DNA of 20,658 nucleotides from Chromera velia (Eukaryota; Sar; Chromeraceae): assembly GCA_018398765.1 (NCBI GenBank), contig JAHBMJ010002273.1:1-20658 (forward strand), read 5' to 3'. A program made the position numbers and the translations under genes. The notes beneath the pieces were generated by a model. The model was not told the DNA's origin, made no database searches, and was given only the letters and a program-made list of their open reading frames with translations. Within the stretch, counting starts at the first letter, position 1, and each line of letters opens with the position of its first letter. Below are positions 1-10,822 of the stretch, in pieces.

Positions 1-1033
1 CCCCCCCCCCCACCCTGAAAACCCTCCCTTTGTACCACGAAACAAGAAACAAACAAAAGAACCATGATTTTCATTCATTCGGACACGTCAAGAGAGGAAT
101 TGAAGAAACAGATGCTGTTTGAAGCAATCGAAGGAGTGTTGTCAGGAATGAAAGAAAGAAAGAAAGAAGAAATGAGGAGAGTCCAACGAGGGACTCTTCT
201 TATCGTGACCATTTGGAGTAAAGCAAGAAGAGAAGGAAAAGAGAGCTTAAGCAGGTCTGCCAAACAGATGGACATTCGAATCGCTCTGATGTTGTTTGTC
301 GTTACGCTTTCATTCACGCTCCCCTTTTCCTGTCCAGTCCATTCTTTCCCTTCTTTGTTCTCTCCCCATCAGGAGTGCACGGGATGGGATCATCTTCTTT
401 TCTTTCTTGCTTCCTCCCCTATTTCTGTGTCTTCTCTCTTTCTTTGTTCAGACAGCTGAGGCGATAGGGCTCTAGGAGGAAGAACGAAAAAGGATTGTAT
501 AAATGAATACAACGCCCTTTCTCCTTCTCACAACTGACCTGTCAGAATAGACACTCAGCTAGCAGCCTCCCCACCCCCTGCACGCGCGCCCAGATCTTCT
601 TTTGTTTCTCCGTACATAACAAGAAATGACAAGTCCGGCGGCTGTTCAGTCGCTGTGGCGAATGAGTGAGTTAGTGAGTGAGAAGAAAAATGCACCACGA
701 GTCCAAGCATGCGTTTGTCTTCCTTCAGGCAGGTGGATATCCTCTTCCCGTCTCCGCAACGCGCTCACTCACTCACGCTTCACTCAGTCACTCACCCACC
801 CAGGCCTCCAGAGGGAATTAAAGGAAGAAATTGCAAGAGGGAGGGAAGCCACCGGCCAAAGGAGCTCCAGCCCCCCGTGTGCACAACTTTGGAGGGACCG
901 TGGTGGTGGAGGGAGGAAAGATGCACGGACTTCCAAAGAACCGTAGATAATGAAATGGAAATAAGAATGAAGCGCACGCAAACACACGCGCGCACACAAA
1001 CGAAAGAGGAAAAGAAAGAAAGAGTGAAAGGAA

Positions 1034-1035
<2 letters not shown>

Positions 1036-1067
<32 letters not shown>

Positions 1068-1068
1068 A
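1036..1068 (+). repeat. GAAA tetranucleotide repeat
   Basis: About eight GAAA units, preceded by GGAA-type sequence, in a purine-rich tract. Confidence 0.9.
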
Positions 1069-2690
1069 TGTCACTCAATCACACGGTCAATTAGGGGGGC
1101 AGGCAGGAAGTGAAAAGCCGTTGCACCAAAGAGAAGAGGCAGGGAGACAGACGGCAGGCAGGCAGGCTCACGCCTCGCCTGTGAATAAATCCAAATAAAT
1201 CCAACCAAACAGGGCCGACTGCATTCCTCCCGTCAACACGCGCAGTCACCCCCAGCGGGATCTTCTGTCTGTCTGTCTGCCATTCCATAAATAAATCAAC
1301 GAATGCAGGCAGAAATGATTGATCGGTACAATCTCGATTCATTCAGAGAGGACAAACAGACAGAATGACGAAGCTAAGGAAAAGATAAGGAAATGAAAGG
1401 AAAACGTGCAAAAGACGAAACGACGACAAGACAAACAGGGATGGACGACTGAGTAGCCGCTGATTTAACTGACTCACTGACTGACTGACTGTGAACGTTG
1501 TTTGTTTCTTTTTGCTGCCATGGAGAGGGAGGAGGTGACGGAAGCAGGAGGAGGGACGCAGCGAGTAGGTAGGAGGAAGGATGTGGGCCAGAGAGAAAGA
1601 AAGGGCGAGAAAGGGATGGGTGGACATGCAGGGAGAGGAGGGCAGAGAAAAGAGATGTTGTGATGAGAAGATAGTCAGCTGGACCATAGGCAGGCAAGAC
1701 GACAAGAAACGAACGCACAAACTTAAAAAGCATAACGAAGGAAGGAGGAAGAAGCAAAGAAAGATAAGATGCATACATACAGACAAAAACATAAGGAAAG
1801 AAAGGTCGGGGGCATTCCAGCAGTCTCAGCGTTGGGTGGGTGGGAGGGAGCGAAGTGAACGTTGGCGAGAGAAAGAAAATAAACGGACAAACCAACAGAC
1901 GCCGATGGCCTGCGGTCGACGCACGCATAAAGAAAAGAGGAGGAAGGAGGAGGTACAAAAGGAAGGAAGGAAAGAAGAAATCAGAAAGCAACATCGTCCA
2001 CCCATCAGGTCACCCTACTGACGACCTTCCGAACAGAACAGATAGACCCGATTTCCGTACCTCTCTATTGCACCCGGTTGGCTCACTTACACCCACCATG
2101 CCGTGAACTTCGATCGATTCATTCCACTCTCTTTTTTTCTTTGCACAGTCAGTCTAGGATTGGATGGATGGACACTGGACAAGCCGGGAGGGAAGGAAGA
2201 CTTCTGTCGCCTCTTCCCACGGCTGGCGGAACGAAAAACAACACAAAAAAACAAAGAGCGGAGACGAACGAACGGACCAGAGACATTACATGCGCTTACA
2301 GTCTCCACCCCGACCACACCACTTCCTCCCCAGCGGCCAAAACGGCAAAAGAAGGAAAGGAAAGCGGAAGACAGGACGGAAACAAACAACGACTCAGTCT
2401 GTCGACGGTGGGACTGAGGAGGGCAGAGAAAGCGAACCAAAGAAACAGCCCTTCTCATCAAGTTCGAATAGCGCTCGTACGAGAGAAAGAAAAAGAACCG
2501 GTGAGAGATGCCCCACGGAAAAAGAAAGGGAGAAAGAAAGAAAAGCCTTTCGCTCTTTCCTCGCGAGTGTGGAGCTCAATCACGGCATACAACAAAAAGA
2601 AAGAAAAGTCGGCGAATGGCGGAAACAAAGCTGTTTGAAGGAAGAAAACGAAACCGCAAACGAGCAGAGATTCAGACAGGGAAGCACGGA

Positions 2691-2710
2691 CAGACAGACA
2701 GACAGACAGG
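2691..2710 (+). repeat. CAGA tetranucleotide repeat
   Basis: Five units of CAGA/CAGG in intergenic sequence. The same motif builds the large array in the last dynein intron. Confidence 0.85.
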
Positions 2711-3674
2711 CCACCGCTCCCCCGTCCGCATGGTCCTCTCTCCCCGCCTGCCGGCCTGCCTCTTCGCTTTCAAAAATTAAACCTGACCTCTCTCTGTTCG
2801 CTCACCATCCCTCCAGAGTTCACCGATTCGGTAGGGCGAGATCAATTCCCTTTCTTTTCTCGCTGGTCTTTCTGTTGCTGCCCACCCATACATTGAGCAC
2901 TTCATTCATTCAGACGCGCCCATCGTACCCCATGCCCATTCACAGAAAGTGAGAGGAACAGACAAGACAGACACAGAAAGAGACGGAAAAGGAGACCGTC
3001 CAACTCTCCCATCTACCAGTGCAGCCCAAGGCCTAACTTTCCAGCGACCGTCGAGGAAAGCACAGGAGAAGAATGACACGGAAAGAGGGAGAGAAGAGAC
3101 GGAACCGAGGAAGCATCCCTTTTTGTCTTTTCTTGTCAATGCTCACCTCACCAGACTATGAGTTTGGGATTTTTTTTTTACACAAGGGACAGGAAAGGTG
3201 TCTGTAAGAAGAAGAGAAAAGAAAGGGTGAGTGCAGACGAACTGAAGGAACAAAACAGCGTGTAGCGTAAAGTGAAAGAAGCCCATAGAAAATATAATGG
3301 AATGGTGGCGGAGCAATGCAAGGAAAATCAAAACCGACCGATCGAAAGGAAATGAAAGGAACACAGCGAAATGGAAGAAGTCTACAAACAAACGGGGGGG
3401 CACCTTCGTTCTATTCCACACACACGTCATCTGTCGGGATGTCGAGGCCAGGCTTCTCTTTTGTGCGCCTTTCCTGTTACTTCCTTTCCACCACCTCTCT
3501 CTCTCTCTTATATTCAAGACGATGACAGGTTCTCTTTACACATCGTCGTGCGTCTTCTTCCTTAACGTTTTCCCGGATGCCTGCTTGTGCCCTCTGTGTC
3601 CACTGGTACACGCTTTCTTTCAGGTTATTTCAATCTGGCTTTTCGCTTGTTCCACCCACTCTCTTTCAATCAAC

Positions 3675-3704
3675 ATTCATTCATTTATTCATTCATTCAT
3701 TCAA
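3675..3704 (+). repeat. ATTC tetranucleotide repeat
   Basis: About seven ATTC units with one TTTATTC variant. A similar ATTC run recurs at about 14349-14373 in the last dynein intron. Confidence 0.9.
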
Positions 3705-4226
3705 TTATTATATCTAGCAGCTTGCTCGGCCAACGGTAGTCCAATCTTTTGCCCCCACCGTACACGGAGAGAGGGGAAGAAAAATCAGGGAGGGGAGGAG
3801 TGCGAATTTCTTTCCTTCTGTCTGTCTTGCTCTTTCTGAATTTCAAGCCATGCAGCTTCTTTGTCTTGCTCGCTGTTTTGTCTTCGCTTACTTTTCTCGT
3901 TTGCTTCCCTCCCATGGGTTCGGTAATCACACAGTCAATCAGTCAGCCAGTCAGTCATCTACCGCCCTCTTGCATAGTGATCACGTGAAAGATTAGACAT
4001 ACAAGCCGGCTTTTACAGAGAAAAGGGGAGGGGGGGGAGAGAAGAAGAGATGATTAGGAAAGAGACAGGATGTGAGGGTGCATAGACGAAAAGGGGCACT
4101 CCGGCATGCTTCGTGCGATCCTGTCGTTTCCGCTTCCCACCTCTGCGCTTACGCACAGAAAGAGGGACAGCGACAGATGGGCAGTATCTCCATTTCCTTA
4201 TCGCCCCTACCTCATCTCAAACCAAA

Positions 4227-4256
4227 TCCATCCATCCATCCATCCAACCATCCATC
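4227..4256 (+). repeat. CCAT tetranucleotide repeat
   Basis: About seven ATCC units with one AACC interruption, downstream of the ELAV-like stop on its transcript strand. A related CCAT run occurs near 14536-14563. Confidence 0.9.
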
Positions 4257-4324
4257 AAACCTCCTGGAGTCAGGGGATTTCACCCCCTCACTCCCAAACA
4301 AAACTCATTTGCGCTTCGCTTGAC

Positions 4325-4364
4325 AGGAAGGAAGGAAGGAAGGAAGGAGGGAGGGAAGGAAGGA
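4325..4364 (+). repeat. GGAA tetranucleotide repeat
   Basis: About ten GGAA units with a GGAG/GGGA interruption near 4346-4355. Lies about 210 bp beyond the ELAV-like stop codon and so probably in or near its 3' UTR, where it would be read as TTCC. Confidence 0.9.
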
Positions 4365-4576
4365 CGGTAGCACTACACAGGCAGAGAGAGACGGAGCTCC
4401 TGAATCCCCCAGATCACCCAAACTCTCTGCAAATCGCCCACACAGTCAACGGAAGAGAGGTGAGAGGAAGAGGAAGCAAAGGGGGGAGAGATGACACAAA
4501 CACTTTCTCTCTCTCTCATGAAGCTTTCACGCACCACTTCCCTCCCGGACACATTTTCTTCGGGGCCCCCGCCTCA

Positions 4577-5596
4577 TCAACGCAAATACGTAGTAGTGGC
4601 GGCGGCGGGGGGGAAGTGTGCAGGCACTCCGTGAGAAGTGTGAGGCGGGGTCATCCCAGCATATGGGGCCCCGGCCGCCATTCCGTGAGAGGGTGTCCCG
4701 GCAATGTGCGCTGCGCCAGGCACTGTGGGGGCGGGGCCTCCAACCCCTGGGAGCGGCAGCTGGTTTTTGAACGACACCTGCAGCACTCTGTTCTGTACAA
4801 CGGTTCCGTTCATTTGCTCGAGAGCGTGCTGTGCTTCCTCGAACGTGGCCATCGTAACGAAACCGTATCCCTTCCCCTTATTACCCCTCGCAGGGTCTCT
4901 GATCACATCCACACGAGTCACACGACCAAACGGTCCGAAGACCGACAGGAGGGACTTTTCGTCCATCGTCTGGCCAATGTTGTACACAAACAAGACGTGC
5001 CCACCCGACGCAGCGGCGGCGCTGTCAGACGCGGGACCCACCGCGGCGGACCGGGCGCCTACTGTGCCGTTCGAAGCCCCGATGCCCCGCGTCTCTCCTG
5101 CAGCAGAGAGAACGTGCGGTGCATGCTCAGCCCCCGCGCCATGGATCGCGCCCGGGTGGTGTCCTGCTGCGGCTGCGGCTGCGGCTGCGGCGTGGTGAGG
5201 AACTGTGTGGACTGGAGAGTGGAGGTGGGAATACCCCGCGGCTGCCGCGGCGGCAGCGGCGGCAGCTGCGGGATCCCCGTGAGCTCCCACTGCGGGGTGT
5301 ACCTGGGGGGCAAACTGGTGTGCGGGTACACCGTGGAGGAAGGGGGCACCTGCAGGCAGGCGGCAGAGAGGAAATCAAGGTGGGAAGGGAAAAGAGAAGG
5401 GGTGTGCTCATGAGTCTGTCTTTTCTTTTTTCTTTCTCAAACGAACCATTCTGACGAGACGAGATTTCCTTTGAGTGAGTTCTTGTCTCTTTTTCGCTTC
5501 ACTCTTCTTGGTTCACGTCAGTCCTCCCTCCCCGGCACCCACCAGCGTATCTTATTCTTCTCTCTGTCTTTTCTTTCTTTCTTCCTTCCTTCCTTC

Positions 5597-5627
<31 letters not shown>

Positions 5628-7527
5628 TCGTTCGTTCTTTCGTTCTTTCTTTCTTCCTTCCTTCCTTCCGTTCTTTCTTTCTTCCTTCCTTCCTTCCTTC
5701 CTTCCTTCCGTTCTTTCTTTCTTTCGTTCGTTCGTTCGTTCGTTCTTTCGTTCTTTCTTTCTTCCTTCCTTCCTTCCGTTCTTTCTTTCTTCCTTCCTTC
5801 CTTCCTTCCTTCCGTTCTTTCTTTCTTTCTTTCTTTCTTTCGTTCGTTCGTTCGTTCGTTCTTTCGTTCTTTCTTTCTTCCTTCCTTCCTTCCGTTCTTT
5901 CTTTCTTCCTTCCTTCCTTCCTTCCTTCCTTCCGTTCTTTTTTTCTTTCTTTCTTTCTTTCTTTCGTTCGTTCGTTCGTTCGTTCGTTCTTTCTTTCTTT
6001 CTTTCTTCCTTTCTTTCTTTCTTTCTTTCTCTGTCTCCCTGTCTATCTGTCAGTCTGTCTGCATACACGTCTTGTCTGTCTTGTCTCCGTCTCCCCCTGT
6101 CTGACTGCCTGCATGTTTCTTTTCTTCTGCCCCTTTTCGTGATCGATATTCGTTGCTGTCTTTGTGCAATGCTCTCTGTTGTTGTCCCTCGTTTCTTGCT
6201 GTCCCGTCTCCCTCCCGTCTCCCCTAGCTATGAATGATGGTGATGCGGGCTGACCGTGCGCTCCAGCTCCGACGGGAATCTCATAGGGCGACACACCGGG
6301 AGCGACTCCTGGGACGCCCGCAGCGGCTGCGGGGTGTCCTGCGTGGATCGGGTACTGAGGATAGTGACCCTCTCCTGACCGGAGCACGTGCGGATGGTGG
6401 GGAACATATCCCGCTGGTCCTGCCCCATAGGGGACCCCTGCCGGGTGCAGGTGATGGAGAGCGCGCTGCTGGGCTGCAGCAGCGGGGCCGAGATGACCCA
6501 GGAGAGGGTCGGCACCCTCTCCCAGAGACTTCGCGAAGGTAAAGCCTCCCCGGTAGTGAAACTCGGGGCGGCCCGGCCCCCCATGTCCCCTGGGACCCCC
6601 TCGTCTCCCCTGCCCTCCTGAGGCGGATCGCGGTCTCCCACCCCTTCCCCCCCTCAGCATGGCAAGAGACATACCGATTCCGTCATCCCAGTGACCCCCA
6701 CGGGAACGCCCACCCCCTCCACCCCGAGAGGGCATACCGTCTCTGAGACCACCTCCACCTCCACGCCCCCCCCTTCCATGGGAGACTGCTCTCTGGTCTG
6801 CAAATTTCACGAGCAGAGGCTCAGTGCCCCCTGCAGGAATCTTTCCGTTCAATTCTAGGATGGCTTTCTCTGCTTCCACGCGAAAGTTGTACCGAACAAA
6901 CCCCGTCTTTCTGTTGTCAGTAGAGCCGGCAGCAGGCTCGAGAACTTTTGTCTGAATAATTGACCCCCACTTCTCGAAGATGCCTCGCAACTTTGCCTCG
7001 TCTGCGTCTGCTGGGAGGTTTCGGATGTACAGGTTCGCTCCCTTGATGGCGTCTGACTGAGGACGCGCAAAAGAGACTTTCATGTTCTTGTTTCCGATCG
7101 GCTCTCCATTGAAGCGCTCGATCGCTTTCAGAGCATCTTCATGGGTGTGATAATTCACAAATGCAAACCCATAGGAGTTTCCAGTCTGTTTGTTCACGAC
7201 AAGTTTGCAGCTTTCAAGCTCTGCAACTTGCGTGAAAAGATCACGGAGCTTCTGTTCGGTTGCGTCCTGGGGCAAATAATTGATGATCAGCTTTGTAGGG
7301 CACGTCTCAAGTGGGGCAATGCTTCCTCCAGCAGCGGCTGCTGCTGCTGCTACTGCCTCTTTTTCTTCCTCATCCTGCCCACCATGATCAGGCGGCATAC
7401 CCTCAGTCACATAGGTCTCCACATGCGCCTCGGAGTAGCCCTCACCGCCCAGATCTTCACCTTCGACCGGCGGAAGCTCTTGGACTGCCCCGCTTGGCTG
7501 CTGTGCTTCTACAGATGAGGCCTCCAT
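4577..7527 (-). CDS. ELAV/Hu-like RNA-binding protein with three RRMs (two exons)
   Basis: Model: exon 1 7527-6255, intron 6254-5350, exon 2 5349-4577; 681 residues, stop TGA. The donor is G|GTCAGC. The acceptor is a long pyrimidine tract ending CTGCAG, and both sides are phase 1. RRM1 is about residues 78-155 (RNP2 LIINYL, RNP1 NSYGFAFV). RRM2 is about 164-244 (LYIRNL, degenerate RNP1 KTGFVRY). RRM3 is about 543-619 ([14 protein letters not shown], ending RVLQVSFK). The tandem RRM1-RRM2 pair followed by a distant RRM3 is the ELAV/Hu layout. That family binds U/AU-rich RNA and controls mRNA stability, translation or splicing. Residues 245-542 form a roughly 300-residue linker with RGG/GGR runs, His/Pro/Gly stretches and two poly-Ala tracts, much longer than the Hu hinge. 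The start is ATG 7527. The frame stays open upstream to a stop at 7618-7620 without another ATG. ATG 7627 followed directly by GTGAGT could instead begin a short 5' exon. The family call is firm, orthology to metazoan ELAV is not, and the intron boundaries are predicted. Confidence 0.85.
5570..6030. repeat. Polypyrimidine tetranucleotide array (TTTC/TTCC/TTCG) with higher-order periodicity
   Basis: About 460 bp made almost only of TTTC, TTCC and TTCG units on the plus strand, inside the single intron of the ELAV-like gene. The transcript strand is therefore GAAA/GGAA/GAAC purine-rich. The blocks recur in order. The segment CGTTCTTTCG appears at 5633, 5741 and 5857, giving a higher-order unit of about 108-116 bp. 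It has no stops in several frames, so the long Arg/Lys/Glu or Phe/Leu/Ser open frames across it are artefacts. Confidence 0.95.
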
Positions 7528-7627
7528 CGTTAAGCCACTGAATTCTGCTTTTGTCTCAGCACTGATGGACTGCTTAGCAATAGAAAAAGGCTGCCTTGGT
7601 TTTTCTTTAACGGGCACTCACGGTCAT

Positions 7628-8319
7628 ACGTCACAAAGGAGCGAGAAGACGCACAGAGACAGACCTGACGATCTAGAGACGATCTGATGAAAGAGGATTT
7701 GTTCCAGGAAGAGGGACACTCTCTGATTTGTGTCCCGCCATGTCCCGCCTCAAATTCATGCGAGGGGCCGTGGCCGCTGAAACAATTTTTCTTTTCTTTC
7801 ACGCGATGGCTCGAACGCGCGGACCCGCACAGCAGGTTGTGAGTCCGCGGCCATGCCGTGGCCCCACTGCCCCGTGAAAAAACGCACTATAAAATTTGTG
7901 TCGCATCTTGCAGGGGCGACGGCATGTCTCCTTTAAAGTAAGAGTCCTTTAATATTTGTTGCACGATTATAATAATATCGATTAATTGAGAGGGTGATTG
8001 CTGTGAGTTGACAATTAACTCAATTGAAACTCCCTGACAGTGGTCGGCTTGGTCAGAGCCTTCAATGGTGACTTTGCAGAAAAGTTCAAATATTGTCTGA
8101 TCCGCTCTGGTATGTAGCGACGATGTTTGTGGGTGATGCCTTATAGCATGGGTGCAACTACATGTCTTGAATCGCTTTTGTGTTGCTGCTGAAGCGCTAC
8201 GCACTGAAGAGCTTGCTCTTGAACCTCGGAGACGGGAAGAAGTGCAAGGGGGATTAGTCGATCATATTGATGTATAGCGAAGCGTACGGAACGCCGATCA
8301 CTTCTTTTTAGAAGAAGCC
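7628..8319. promoter_or_regulatory. Divergent intergenic region between the ELAV-like and ZRANB2-like genes
   Basis: About 0.7 kb separates the two start regions, which point away from each other, so it probably holds both promoters. Visible items are a perfect 9-bp core repeated in tandem at 7731-7750 (TGTCCCGCC, period 10; reverse strand GGCGGGA, resembling an E2F core) and a TATAAAA at 7888-7894 on the plus strand. The TATAAAA is some 430 bp from the plus-strand ATG, so any link to it needs a long 5' UTR. GC content falls from about 7880 rightward. No transcription start can be fixed from sequence alone. A 105-codon minus-strand open frame (7887-8204) has no recognisable domain, and I did not call it. 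Confidence 0.4.
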
Positions 8320-9766
8320 ATGGCAAGTATGTGATACTAGTGTCTTGGGTTTTAGGCAGTGTCCTGCATGGGACAGGCAGGAAGGACCGGATGGATGATG
8401 CGTTCTTTGTCCGCGAATGACTCTATGCAGCTGACTTTCGCCCACCTCCTACACAAGGTCCCCGAGAGGGTGACTGGCCCTGTGGAAGGTCAGAATGATG
8501 AACCAATATTTTGACACGTGCATGCTTGCTGATTTGGTATCTGGATTTTTGAAGTAGACAAGAGTAGAAGACACTTGCATGCTTGCTGATTTGGTATCTG
8601 GAGTTTTGAAGTAGACAAGAGTAGAAGACTGTGCGCACTCATCCTTCTTCGTGTTCTTCTGCTTGCAGCTGCGGGTCTGTCAACGAGTGCATCGGCTTCG
8701 CTGCGTCTATGCTGGTCGTCTCATGACTCCATTTCCTCTTTGCGGGATGCTTTCAATTTGTCTGTCCGGTTTTTGTCTTTAACACAACGAGTGTCGCACA
8801 TGCATGGAAATTTCCCGATCCAGAGCTGTCGTTTGAACCTCCCTCCGGCCTGCTGACACCTTCTGTCACACCTTCGCTGCAATCATTTTTCTCCCTTCTA
8901 CCGCATCATGTTCACGCACCCACCCATCTCACCCCTCATCCAAGCAATCAATCCACCCACTGACCCACCCGGCAATCGGCAGGAACATGAACTTTGCGAA
9001 GAGGTCAAAGTGTAACAAGTGTAACGCACCAAGACCGAAGCCGGGACCCACAGCAGGCGCTGGTGGCGACGCTCTAGATCTTTCGGGAATTCCTGTCAAT
9101 GGTCCGTCCCTAGTAGCATTGTCTGCACCCTTCTTTTTTTCCAACGCCCTGTATATGTTTCTCCCTTTCTTTCTGTCTGTCTGTTTTTCTTTCGTTCCTT
9201 CGTTCTTTCGATCGATCGATCTCAAACGACGTTTGAGGGTGGAGACCTGATGATTCTATTGTAGTTCGGCATCCGTTCCGTCTCTCAAGGCTGCAACTTT
9301 CTGAAGTAGTGTAAGCTCCAAGCCTGCAATGCATCCTTGGTCTGTACTTTTTTCCTTGTACGTTTTTGTCATCTTGGTTTTGGCAAAGTGGTTGAGCACG
9401 CTTGGCTTCCGACTTTCGTTTTTTCTTTTCTTTTCTCCGCTTTCTCCCGTCACCTTTGAAGAGGCCCGCACATGCATCTGAAGAATAATAAAGATCGATG
9501 TTTGTGTTCCCTTCATCTTCCTCGTGCAGCTCCAGCAGGAGCTGTTTTCAAAAAGGGGGACTGGCCTTGCCCCTCGTCAGTCTGTTTCTTTTATTACATG
9601 TCTTCTCCCACTTTTCTTTTCTTTTCTTTTCTAAGGGGGCCTTCGAGTCCCTGCTTCCTCTTCCTCGCCCGCCCAACTTCCCTCCCAGCTCTTCCTCTCG
9701 GTCGCCCACACATCCGCTTGTGGGCGCGTGAGAGCGATAGAGAGAGAGGCCGTTCTGAATTTTCTT

Positions 9767-9829
<63 letters not shown>

Positions 9830-10481
9830 CTCTCTGTTCTTTTTTGAAGATTGCTACCAATCTTCGCGCTTGATCGAAAGGAGTGCTGTGATCTGATTCC
9901 TTGACGAGTGGCAAAGAAGAAGCGGTCCCCCACTGATCAAACCTGCCTTCCATTTATTTGATGGGTGGGAAAATGGATGAGTGAAAGAGAGGATGGAATT
10001 GCTCTTTTACCCACCTCCACCTTGGTCTTCAAAGTTCGCTTCTTCCTCTTTTTCTCTTCCACAAGGCAGACGGAACCCTTCTGTTCTTCTTGCCTTCCTC
10101 GCCTCACAACTCTCTGTGGGGACCCCTTTTCGCTCAAGACATCTCACAAGGCATCCTCTCCTCTCTTCCCCAACTGATGCTTTCGCCCTCGAGGGCTGCA
10201 GGTGCGGGAATGTGAACTGGGCGAAGCGGGACACGTGTAATATCTGCAATGCTCCGAAACCCAGCGCAGAGACAGTCAGTGAGTTATTCATTCGATCGCT
10301 GGCTCCAGTTACTTCTCCGCCAATCATTAGTTGCTTTCTTTCGTTGTTTTGGCTTTCCCGAGTGTGGAGTCCAATGTAGATCTGGGAGTTGCATGGTCGG
10401 TTTGTGTGTTTACTTTCTGTGTTTTTTTTGTTCGGTCTGCGTTCACCGAAATCGCTTCGTTTGACGATCTGCATCCCTTTC

Positions 10482-10517
<36 letters not shown>

Positions 10518-10542
10518 TTCTTTCTTTCTTTCTGTCTGTCTG

Positions 10543-10573
<31 letters not shown>

Positions 10574-10732
10574 CTCTCTCTTTCTTTTTGGTCTGTCTGT
10601 CTCTGTCTGTCTGTCTGTTGAAGAAAAGGAGGGAGAAGAAGCAGAAACATACAGCCTGTCTGTCTGTTGTCTCTGCAGATGGCCCCGCGTTTGGGAAGGG
10701 GGGGGGGTCACTTTGATCTACAGGACCCGTCA

Positions 10733-10770
<38 letters not shown>

Positions 10771-10771
10771 G

Positions 10772-10822
<51 letters not shown>

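Larger units (their letters stand above)
1..4576. other. Repeat-rich sequence with no gene supported
   Basis: No conserved domain or convincing exon is visible on either strand. The many open frames give low-complexity Arg/Lys/Glu (plus) or Phe/Leu/Ser (minus) peptides, as expected from purine-rich DNA. The plus strand is strongly purine-rich from about 960 to 2660. Short repeats are listed separately. The window opens with an 11-base C run. Part of the right end should be the 3' UTR of the ELAV-like gene, but I could not place its end. Confidence 0.6.

Noticed and set aside
1343-1994. Minus-strand frames of 149 and 206 codons with hydrophobic Phe/Leu-rich peptides
   Set aside because: The peptides look membrane-like only because the strand is pyrimidine-rich. 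Two frames overlap with equal quality, so neither looks selected.
2078-2952. Two overlapping plus-strand frames of 186 and 262 codons
   Set aside because: Overlapping frames in purine-rich sequence, basic low-complexity peptides, no domain, no clear splice context.
4106-5413. 435-codon plus-strand open frame
   Set aside because: It lies largely antisense to the RRM3 exon of the ELAV-like gene, and its translation has no domain. The opposite strand has clear RNP motifs.
5471-6142. Long open frames on both strands across the TTTC/TTCC array
   Set aside because: Stop-free tetranucleotide repeats give open frames in several phases. The peptides are pure Phe/Leu/Ser or Arg/Lys/Glu repeats.
7887-8204. 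105-codon minus-strand frame in the divergent promoter region
   Set aside because: Mixed composition made it worth reading, but it shows no domain or family motif, and no exon junctions join it to the ELAV-like gene.
8675-8740. Extending the microexon rightward as a longer exon (Cys-Gly-Ser-Val-Asn...)
   Set aside because: It starts like a finger but lacks the following Ala-Lys-Arg and the last two cysteines, then hits a stop. Only the 6-nt version joins in phase to the finger remainder at 8983.
10279-10284. Donor GTGAGT at 10279 for exon 6
   Set aside because: It looks stronger than GTCAGT at 10275, but it leaves phase 1, which does not join to exon 7 in the frame giving GRGGGHFDLQDP.
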